Source: Leifsonia sp. TF02-11 (GTDB lineage Bacteria; Actinomycetota; Actinomycetes; Actinomycetales; Microbacteriaceae). Taken from it: a DNA stretch of 64,000 nt. Below are positions 53,627 to 64,000 of this stretch, in pieces. How positions within the stretch are numbered: the stretch's first letter is position 1; every line of letters starts with the position of its first letter. The stretch lies in contig NZ_JAGEKP010000004.1 of the NCBI RefSeq assembly GCF_017565305.1, positions 310,001-374,000 on the forward strand, in the 5' to 3' direction. The notes under the pieces were generated by a model. The model did not search any database, was not told the origin of the DNA, and worked only from the letters and a program-made list of their open reading frames with translations. Position numbers and translations under genes: made by a program.

Positions 53627-54871
53627 ATGACGGAGACGACGTTCGGCGTGCACTCGGAGGTCGGGCAGCTGCGGCGCGTGCTCGTGGCCTCCCCGGGGCT
53701 CGCGCACCACCGGCTCACCCCCTCGAACGCCGACGAGCTGCTCTTCGACGACGTGCTGTGGGTCGAGAACGCGAAGCGCGACCATGCCGCGTTCGTCGCA
53801 GACCTGCGCTCGAACGGCGTGGAGGTGCTCGAGCTGCACGAGGTGCTGGCCGAAACCGTCGCGCAGCCGGAAGCCCGCGCCTGGCTGCTCGACCGCAAAG
53901 TCGTCCCGAATCAGGTCGGGCTGGGGCTGGTGGAGGGCACGCGCGCGTTCCTGGATTCCCTTCCTGCCGATCGGCTGGCCGAGTTCCTCATCGGCGGCCT
54001 GTCAACCGTAGACCTCCCCGAGGACTACCGCACCGACTACGTCGCGCTCGCCCGCGAGTCGACCGGCATCCGGGAGTACCTGATGCCGCCGCTGCCGAAC
54101 ACGCTCTACACGCGCGACACGACGTGCTGGATCTACGGCGGCGTCACCCTCAACCCGCTCTACTGGCCCGCGCGTCACGACGAGACACTGCTGATGAAGG
54201 CGATCTACCGGTTCCACCCCGCGTTCGCGGGCGCGACCGTGTGGTGGGGCGACCCCGAGCAGGACTGGGGCCAGGCGACCCTGGAGGGCGGCGACGTCAT
54301 GCCGGTCGGCAACGGCGCTGTGCTGATCGGCATGAGCGAGCGCACGTCCCGGCAGGCGATCACGCAGACGGCGGCGGCGCTGTTCGATGCGGGCGCAGCT
54401 GAGCAGGTGATCGTGGCCGGCATGCCCAAGCTGCGCTCGGCCATGCACCTCGACACCGTGTTCACCTTCGCCGACCGCGACCTGGTGACGCTCTACCCGG
54501 AGATCATGAACCGCGTGCACACCTTCACCCTGTGCCCGGGTGACGGAGCATCGCGGGTCGACGTCCGAGACGAGGGCGACCGCGCGTTCGTCGACGTGGT
54601 CGCGTCCGCGCTCGGACTCCCCCGCCTCCGCGTGATCGAGACGGCAGGCGACAACTACGAGACCGAGCGCCAGCAGTGGGACAGCGGCAACAACGCCGTG
54701 GCCCTGCGGCCGGGCGTCGTCTACGCGTACGACCGCAACACGGCGACGAACGACGCGCTGCGGCGCGCGGGCGTGGAGGTCATCCCGATCGTCGGAGCCG
54801 AGCTCGGCCGCGGCCGCGGCGGCGGACACTGCATGACGTGCCCGTTGCTGCGCGACGCGATCGAGTTCTAG
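53627..54871 (+). CDS. arcA: Arginine deiminase
   Basis: A 414-residue ADI converting arginine to citrulline and ammonia. The catalytic residues are visible: nucleophile Cys402 in [12 protein letters not shown], the His in MHLDTVFTF, and Asp/Glu in EGGDVMPVG and FHPAF context. AGAAGAAGGG precedes the ATG. arcD lies directly upstream, but arcB and arcC are not in the window, so carbamoyl phosphate recovery is encoded elsewhere or missing. Its stop overlaps that of the TetR gene on the other strand. Confidence 0.95.
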   Translation: MTETTFGVHSEVGQLRRVLVASPGLAHHRLTPSNADELLFDDVLWVENAKRDHAAFVADLRSNGVEVLELHEVLAETVAQPEARAWLLDRKVVPNQVGLGLVEGTRAFLDSLPADRLAEFLIGGLSTVDLPEDYRTDYVALARESTGIREYLMPPLPNTLYTRDTTCWIYGGVTLNPLYWPARHDETLLMKAIYRFHPAFAGATVWWGDPEQDWGQATLEGGDVMPVGNGAVLIGMSERTSRQAITQTAAALFDAGAAEQVIVAGMPKLRSAMHLDTVFTFADRDLVTLYPEIMNRVHTFTLCPGDGASRVDVRDEGDRAFVDVVASALGLPRLRVIETAGDNYETERQQWDSGNNAVALRPGVVYAYDRNTATNDALRRAGVEVIPIVGAELGRGRGGGHCMTCPLLRDAIEF

Positions 54872-55479
54872 GACGCATCCGCCTCCGGGACGATGACCAG
54901 CTCCAGATACGCGCGGAGCGCGTCGCCGGCTGCCACCCGGTCCGGAGCGTAGAGCCACTGCAGCTGCGCGCCCTCCCACAGCGCGACCACGGTCGTCGCG
55001 GCGAGCGCCGGCTGCACGCCGGAACGAAGCCGGCCTCGCTCCCGCAGGACGATGAACTCCGCCTCGTATTCCGAGCGCAGGTCGTCGTACCGTTCGGCGA
55101 AGTACGTGTGGCCGGGATGCTCGGGCGTGACCGCCTCTGCCGACAGGATGCTGTAGAGGGCGATGAGCCCGGGGATACCCTCGTTCGCCTTCGCCTGAGC
55201 GATGATGTGCTCGCGGAATGGCAGCCCGGCCGGCCCGGCGATGATCTCCCCGCCCTGTTCGTCCCGTCGGGCCAGAACGGCGACGAGCAGCTCCTCCTTG
55301 GTGGCGAAGTGGTGCTGGAGGTTGCTGAGGCTGATGCCGGAGGCGGCGGCGATCTCGCGCAGCGAGCTGCCGTGGTACCCGCGGGTCGCGAACGCACGGT
55401 AGGCCTGCTCGACGATCTGCTGACGCCGCTCCGCGGACTTGGCGTACGGTCCGCGTCTGGTCCGGGTCGGGTCGGACAC
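54868..55479 (-). CDS. TetR family regulator
   Basis: A 203-residue TetR regulator. The helix-turn-helix reads [40 protein letters not shown] (in parts). The ligand domain has [18 protein letters not shown] and [17 protein letters not shown]. The start is GTG with GGAGG upstream at good spacing. It is divergent from the galactoside ABC-lacZ operon and is the natural candidate repressor of it. An inverted repeat lies in the shared gap. Confidence 0.9.
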   Translation of the reverse strand: MSDPTRTRRGPYAKSAERRQQIVEQAYRAFATRGYHGSSLREIAAASGISLSNLQHHFATKEELLVAVLARRDEQGGEIIAGPAGLPFREHIIAQAKANEGIPGLIALYSILSAEAVTPEHPGHTYFAERYDDLRSEYEAEFIVLRERGRLRSGVQPALAATTVVALWEGAQLQWLYAPDRVAAGDALRAYLELVIVPEADAS

Positions 55480-55513
55480 GCTGCGCCTCCAAATTAGGTC
55501 ACTTGCATTATTT

Positions 55514-55527
55514 TCGACTAGCGTCGA
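55514..55527. promoter_or_regulatory. Candidate operator between TetR and the lac ABC operon
   Basis: TCGAC-TAGC-GTCGA, five-base arms around four bases. It overlaps a weak promoter of the binding-protein gene (TTGCAT at 55504-55509, GATGCT at 55526-55531). Confidence 0.35.
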
Positions 55528-55557
55528 TGCTACCGCTCCCACGATGAAGTGAAGGCT

Positions 55558-56895
55558 ATGACGCGACTGACACGACGATCCCTCCTCGGCCTCGGAGCCG
55601 CCGGCGCAGCAGCACTGCTCGCCGGCTGCACCACTCCCGGTACCACTTCGGCGAACAGCGGGTCGGTGATCCGCCCGGCCGCCGCGGGCGAGAAGATCAC
55701 ACTCACCTACTGGGCGTGGCTCAAGGATCTCCAGAAGGTCGCCGACGTCTGGAACGCGACGCATCCCGATGTGCAGGTCGAAGCCGTCTGGATCCCCGGC
55801 GGCAACTCCGGCGGGTACCAGAAGCTGTACTCCGCCCTCGCTGCCGGCGGCGGCCCCGACATCGCCCAGGTCGAACTCCGGAGCGTGCCGGAGTTCATGC
55901 TGGTCAACGGCCTGATCGACCTCCGCCGCTACGGCGCCGACGAGTTCGCCGAGCGCTACGACCCGACGCTCTGGAGCCAGGTCAGCTTCGTCGACGGGGT
56001 GTACGCCATCCCGCAGGACTCCGGTCCGATGGCTCTCTACCACCGCCCCGATCTCTTCGAGAGGGTCGGCGCGACGGCCCCCGCCACCTGGGATGAATGG
56101 GCGACGGTGGGCGCCGAGCTGAAGAAGACCGGCGTGTACATCGACGCGTTCAACTTCGCCGATCCCTCCTGGTTCGCCGCCGTCTCCGGCCAAGCGGGCG
56201 CATCCTGGCTCAGGGTCGACGGCGACCGCTGGGTCATCGACATGACCGACGAGGCGACCCTGAACACCGCGCGCTTCTTCGACAGGGCCATCGACACCGG
56301 GATCCTGCAGACCGGCTACGGCGCATTCTCGAGCGGTTGGTTCGCCGCGGCCGCGCGCGACACGATCGCCTCGTGCGCCAGCGCGAGCTGGGGTGACGCG
56401 CTCTTGCAGGGCGTCTCGGGAGGAGAGGGCAAGTGGCGGGTGGCGCCGCTTCCCCGCTGGGGTTCCGGCGGCTACGGGTCGAGCGCGCTCGGCGGCTCCA
56501 CCGCCGCCGTGCTGGCGAACAGCCGGCACCCGCGTGAGGCGCTCGAGTTCGCTGTCTGGATGACGACGAGCCCGGAGGGCATCGACGCGATGATCCGCAA
56601 CAGCGGGATCGGCTGGTCGCCCGCGCGCGACGACATCGGCTCGTCCCGCACGAAGCCCTCCGCGTGGTTCGGCGGCCAGAGCTACAACGAGGAGGTCTTC
56701 CTCCCGGCATCGCGGGAGCAGAACCCGGACTGGTCGTGGTGGCCGATCACCCAGCAGTCGTTCAACATCCTCGCGGACGGCTTCCGCAAGAAGCCCTCCG
56801 GGTCGACGCTGGTCGACGCCGTGGCGCAGAGCGAGCGGAACATCATGCGCGCGTTCCGCGACAAAGGGCTCCGTTCCTCGCGCTGTTCGCGCTGA
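55558..56895 (+). CDS. Sugar ABC substrate-binding lipoprotein, C-terminus altered
   Basis: A 445-residue sugar-binding lipoprotein with a twin-arginine-like start (TRRSLLGLGAAGAAAL) and lipobox ALLAGC. It follows the family pattern (TLTYWAWLKDLQKVADVW, GGPDIAQVEL, DGVYAIPQDSGPMALYHR, WATVGAEL). The last residues read DKGLRSSRCSR, where the codons lie on DNA that encodes the first membrane segment of the next permease in another frame. A normal end appears to have been lost. ATG at 55558; GTG nine bases earlier is possible. Confidence 0.85.
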   Translation: MTRLTRRSLLGLGAAGAAALLAGCTTPGTTSANSGSVIRPAAAGEKITLTYWAWLKDLQKVADVWNATHPDVQVEAVWIPGGNSGGYQKLYSALAAGGGPDIAQVELRSVPEFMLVNGLIDLRRYGADEFAERYDPTLWSQVSFVDGVYAIPQDSGPMALYHRPDLFERVGATAPATWDEWATVGAELKKTGVYIDAFNFADPSWFAAVSGQAGASWLRVDGDRWVIDMTDEATLNTARFFDRAIDTGILQTGYGAFSSGWFAAAARDTIASCASASWGDALLQGVSGGEGKWRVAPLPRWGSGGYGSSALGGSTAAVLANSRHPREALEFAVWMTTSPEGIDAMIRNSGIGWSPARDDIGSSRTKPSAWFGGQSYNEEVFLPASREQNPDWSWWPITQQSFNILADGFRKKPSGSTLVDAVAQSERNIMRAFRDKGLRSSRCSR

Positions 56896-57713
56896 CCTTC
56901 GTCCTCCCGATCATCGTCGCCGTCGTGAGCAGCTTCACGAAGGTGACCAGGTCCGGCGTCTTCGGCGAGAAGGGGGTGACCACCGAGTTCGCCTGGTTCG
57001 CCAACTACGCGCAGGCGATCGGCAACCCGAACTTCCTCGCGTCGATCGGCCGCGTCCTGCTGTTCGGAATCGTGCAGGTCACGCTGATGATCGCACTCTG
57101 CACGGTGCTCGCCCTGCTGCTGGAATCGGCCTCCGCCCGCTGGCCCGGACTGTTCCGGGCGGTCTACTTCCTCCCGTACGGGATTCCTGGCGTGATCGCG
57201 ACGATCCTCTGGTCGTTCCTGTACATCCCGGGTCTCAGCCCGCTGGTCGATCTGGGCGCGGCCTTCGGCCTGCAGCTCGACTTCCTCGGACCGGACACCG
57301 TGCTCTGGTCCATCGCGAACATCGTGACCTGGACCTACACCGGCTACAACATGATGATCATCATCGCCCAGCTGAAGTCGATCCCGACCGAGGTGTACGA
57401 GGCGGCGAAGGTCGACGGCGCGAGCCCGTGGCGGGTCGCGCGGAGCATCCAGCTGCCGCTCATCCGGCCGGCGCTGACCCTGACCGTGGTGTTCTCGATC
57501 ATCGGCACCCTCCAGCTCTTCGCCGAACCGCAGGTGCTGCAGACCTCCTCCCCCGCGATCGACAGCGAGTACACGCCGAACCTCAGCGCGTACACGACCG
57601 CATTCGCCTACAACGACTACAACGTGGCGGCCGCGCAGGCCGTGCTCATCGCCCTCGTCGCGTTCGCCCTGTCGTTCGCCTTCCTGCGCCTGACCAACCG
57701 GAGGACCCGATGA
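56867..57713 (+). pseudogene. Sugar ABC permease, N-terminus missing (MalF type)
   Basis: The frame encodes almost all of a MalF-type permease: first membrane segment FLALFALTFVLPIIVAVVSSF, conserved EAA loop EAAKVDGASPWRVARSIQLPLIRPAL and a normal end RLTNRRTR. No ATG, GTG or TTG lies at the start; upstream the frame merges into the end of the binding-protein gene. A GTG at 56925 would begin within the first membrane segment. The cytoplasmic N-terminus that precedes segment 1 in relatives is absent. The gene may be inactive or translated poorly by read-through coupling. The downstream permease overlaps it by ATGA and looks intact. Confidence 0.75.
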
Positions 57714-58635
57714 CCGCGACCCTCGAACAGCGCGAGCCGACCCCCACCATCTCCCTCAGCGCGCGCGCCCCTCGATCGGCGCACGACCGGTCCGCCGGGC
57801 GGACGCCGGGGATGCGCATCCTCGTCACGAGCATCCTCGTGGTCGTCGCGGTGTACTTCCTCGTACCCGTCTACTGGGTGGTGGTCGCGGCGACCAAGAC
57901 GACCCAGGATCTCTTCGCGACGAACGGGTTCTGGTTCGCCGGCGACGTGGCGCTCTGGCACAACCTGACCGAGGTGCTGACCTACGACGACGGGATCTTC
58001 CTGCGCTGGTTCCTCAACTCGGTGATCTACGCCGGAGTCGGTGCGCTCCTCGCCACCTACTTCGCCGCTGCGGGCGGTTATGCGCTGGCCAAGTACGAGT
58101 TCCGCGGCCGCGGGTTCGTGTTCGGGCTCGTCCTCGGCGGGGTGCTCGTGCCCGGCACCGCCACCGCCCTCCCACTGTTCCTGCTGTTCAGCGAGCTGGG
58201 GCTGGCGAACACCTACTGGGCGGTGCTCCTGCCCTCCCTGGTGTCGCCGTTCGGACTGTTCCTCTGCCGGATCTACGCCGACGCGACGGTCGACGGCGCC
58301 CTCCTGGAGGCGGCACGGCTCGACGGCGCGGGCGAGCTCCGGATCTTCCACACCGTCGGCCTGCGCATCCTCACGCCGGCACTGGTGACCGTGTTCCTGT
58401 TCCAGCTGGTCGGGATCTGGAACAACTACTTCCTCCCGCTGGTCATGCTCTCCGACGACCGGCTGTACCCCATCACGCTCGGCCTCAACACATGGCGCAG
58501 CCAGACCGACCGGCTGCCCGAGTTCTACGAGCTGACCACCGGCGGCGTCCTGCTGTCGGTCATCCCCCTCGCCATCGCCATGATCGTCCTGCAGCGGTTC
58601 TGGCGCGGCGGTCTCACCGAAGGAGCAGTGAAATA

Positions 58636-58636
<1 letters not shown>
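57710..58636 (+). CDS. Sugar ABC permease (MalG type)
   Basis: A 308-residue permease with six membrane segments; the first is in ILVTSILVVVAVYFLVPVYWVVV. The EAA loop is EAARLDGAGELRIFHTVGLRILTPAL. The ATG overlaps the preceding permease stop by four bases. It pairs with the MalF-type permease and the binding lipoprotein. No ATPase is encoded here, as is common for this class, which shares MsiK-type ATPases. Confidence 0.92.
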
Positions 58637-62649
<4,013 letters not shown>

Positions 62650-62707
62650 ACCGTCACGATAGACCCGCGGACCTCTGGTGTCCGACCCTCCTGATACGGT
62701 CGCCGAC

Positions 62708-63238
62708 ATGACCCTCACCAAGTACTACGTCGCGTCCTCCATCGACGGATTCATCGCCGACACCCACGACCGCATCGAATGGCTCGAGCAGTTCGGCTTC
62801 GAGGAGTTCGACGAGCACTACCAGGCTTTCCTGTCCAGTATCGGCGCGCTCGTGATGGGCGCCACCACGTACGAGTTCGTGCTCGCGCAGGGCGCCTGGC
62901 CGTACGCCGACATCCCCACCTGGGTGGTCACGCACCGCGCGCTGCCCACCATCGAGGGCGCCTCGATCACCGTCTTCGCCGGCGACGTCGAGCAGCTCGA
63001 CGCCGAGGTGCGGGAGGCCGCGGACGATCGCGACGTCTGGCTGGTCGGCGGCGGCGCTCTGGCCGCGCAGTTCGCCGACCGCGGGCTCATCGACGAGCTG
63101 CACGTGACCTACGTCCCCGTGCTCGTCGGATCGGGCAAGCCGTTACTCCCCGTGGCCGAGGCGAGCCGTCCGCTGGTGCTGTCGAGCAGCAAGACGTTCC
63201 CCTCCGGCAGCATCGAGCACGTCTACCGCTTCGCCTGA
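62708..63238 (+). CDS. RibD C-terminal / dihydrofolate reductase-like protein
   Basis: A 176-residue protein of the RibD_C/DHFR-like family. It opens [26 protein letters not shown] and contains [12 protein letters not shown] and [25 protein letters not shown]. Such proteins are putative NADPH reductases of unknown substrate, not true DHFR. TACGGT lies seven bases before the ATG. Despite the RibD link there is no sign of riboflavin synthesis genes here. Confidence 0.9.
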   Translation: MTLTKYYVASSIDGFIADTHDRIEWLEQFGFEEFDEHYQAFLSSIGALVMGATTYEFVLAQGAWPYADIPTWVVTHRALPTIEGASITVFAGDVEQLDAEVREAADDRDVWLVGGGALAAQFADRGLIDELHVTYVPVLVGSGKPLLPVAEASRPLVLSSSKTFPSGSIEHVYRFA

Positions 63239-63271
63239 GCCGCGCCCCCGTCCAAACCCCGCCCACCGCAA

Positions 63272-63334
63272 CGCCGAGGGGCACGTTGTTGTCCCCTTCG
63301 AGCGTCGAAGGGGACAACAACGTGCCCCTCGGCG
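63272..63334. repeat. 30-bp perfect inverted repeat with three-base loop
   Basis: Arms 63272-63301 and 63305-63334 match at all 30 positions around GCG. It lies between the convergent RibD-like gene and dxs. It may end transcription from both sides, though it is much longer than a normal terminator and lacks a U tract. Confidence 0.85.
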
Positions 63335-63355
63335 GCGGCGGAGCGCGCAGGAGCG

Positions 63356-64000
63356 TCAGGCGCGGCGCTTCTTGGCGTCGACGCCCTCCGGTGCCGGCTC
63401 CTCGACCGGCAGCGGCCGGGCGATCGGGATGCGGCTGCCGAGCACCTGGGCGACCAGATCGCGGGCGATCTTCTGCGGGGTGAGCCCGGCGTCGTCGAGG
63501 ATCTGGTCGCGCGTCGCGTGGTCGATGAACGCGTCGGGCAGGCCGAGCTCGTCGACGGCCGTGTCGATCCCAGCCTCCCGCAGGTCCTGGCGCACCCGCG
63601 TTCCGATGCCGCCGACCCGCACGCCGTCTTCGATGGTGACGACGATCCGGTGCTCGGCCGCCAGGCTCAGGATGCTGCGCGGCACGGGCACGACCCAGCG
63701 CGGGTCCACGACCGTCGCACCGATGCCCTGCGCAGCGAGTCGGTCCGCGACCTTGAGGCCGAGGTCGGCCATCGGGCCGACCGTCACCAGCAGCACATCG
63801 CGCGCGTCCGACTCGCGCAGCACGTCCACACCGTCGTCGAGGCGGCGCACGGCGGGGATGTCGGCCTGCACGTTCCCCTTCGGGAACCGCAGCACGGTCG
63901 GCGCGTCGTCGACCGCCACGGCCTCTCCCAGCTCCTCGCGGAAGCGGGTGCCGTCGCGCGGCGCCGCCAGCCGGATGTTCGGCACCACCTGCAGGATCGC
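63356..64000 (-). CDS. dxs: 1-deoxy-D-xylulose-5-phosphate synthase, C-terminal part
   Basis: The last 214 or so codons of Dxs, running off the window edge. The part seen covers the transketolase pyrimidine region end (ILQVVPNIRLAAPRDGTRFREEL, in parts) and the C-terminal domain (DVLLVTVGPMADLGLKVADRL, VVDPRWVVPVP, VTIEDGVRVGGIGTRV), with a basic tail AKKRRA. Dxs makes DXP from pyruvate and glyceraldehyde 3-phosphate, first step of the MEP isoprenoid route, and needs thiamine diphosphate. In related genomes it lies near fadAB. Confidence 0.95.
   Translation of the reverse strand, partial: AILQVVPNIRLAAPRDGTRFREELGEAVAVDDAPTVLRFPKGNVQADIPAVRRLDDGVDVLRESDARDVLLVTVGPMADLGLKVADRLAAQGIGATVVDPRWVVPVPRSILSLAAEHRIVVTIEDGVRVGGIGTRVRQDLREAGIDTAVDELGLPDAFIDHATRDQILDDAGLTPQKIARDLVAQVLGSRIPIARPLPVEEPAPEGVDAKKRRA

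Noticed and set aside
56867-56895. Programmed -1 frameshift joining binding protein and permease
   Set aside because: AAAGGGC occurs but not in the frame required for tandem slippage, and a lipoprotein-permease fusion would be topologically odd.

Overview
The window is high-GC actinobacterial DNA with almost no non-coding space. The gene order points to the family Microbacteriaceae, perhaps Leifsonia or a relative. Two conserved actinobacterial blocks support this: thrS-HIT ... pdxST-yebC-ruvCAB-yajC-secD-secF-relA and zapE ... sufE-DUF3000-RNase D-fadA-fadB ... dxs. Nothing was searched or aligned by computer. Names rest on motifs, length and gene context.

Layout. 1-9756 holds an AbiEi-like orphan and the minus-strand housekeeping block relA, a rhodanese, secF, secD, yajC, ruvB, ruvA, ruvC and yebC. 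9873-13712 is a complete vitamin B6 module: pdxT-pdxS on one side and a MocR-type pdxR plus pdxY on the other. 13746-16288 carries a HIT protein and thrS. 16352-22256 is the most interesting accessory block: free-standing riboflavin kinase, flavin reductase, PadR-type regulator, an NtaA/SnaA-family flavin monooxygenase and an ABC importer with an NMT1/THI5-like binding lipoprotein. The content matches the riboflavin catabolic (rca) genes I recall from Microbacterium maritypicum. A palindrome in the promoter of the importer-monooxygenase operon recurs beside the kinase-reductase and regulator genes.

22402-25410 is a patchwork of NUDIX, Smr, P-loop kinase and tiny membrane or lipoprotein genes with signs of duplication. 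25452-29097 is an amino-acid permease-amidase operon facing a TetR gene across twin palindromes. 29209-33455 holds uncharacterised membrane proteins, an MFS exporter with a MerR-type promoter and a lipoprotein. 33594-34178 contains four tRNA genes: Val-GAC, Cys-GCA and Gly-GCC on the minus strand, Val-CAC on the plus strand. 34307-36780 has two PLP enzymes of sulfur amino acid metabolism (MalY/PatB-like, MetY-like). 36860-40140 has a PemK-like protein, an Amt paralogue lacking both pore histidines and a true Amt behind a four-box GlnR-type operator.

40145-50395 is mostly housekeeping: zapE, sulfurtransferase, sufE, an S66 LD-carboxypeptidase, an alpha/beta hydrolase, DUF3000, RNase D and fadA-fadB. 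50494-63238 looks like an accessory block lodged between fadB and dxs. It carries a LysM lipoprotein, a P-loop kinase, arcD-arcA, a TetR gene, a galactoside ABC operon with lacZ whose binding-protein/permease junction appears damaged, an aldo/keto reductase and a RibD/DHFR-like protein. dxs runs off the right edge.

A recurring promoter style helps fix starts. In sixteen genes a TANNNT hexamer sits 6-8 bases before the start codon, as expected for leaderless transcripts. Several gene ends are marked by long perfect inverted repeats with three- or four-base loops, usually without a clear U tract.
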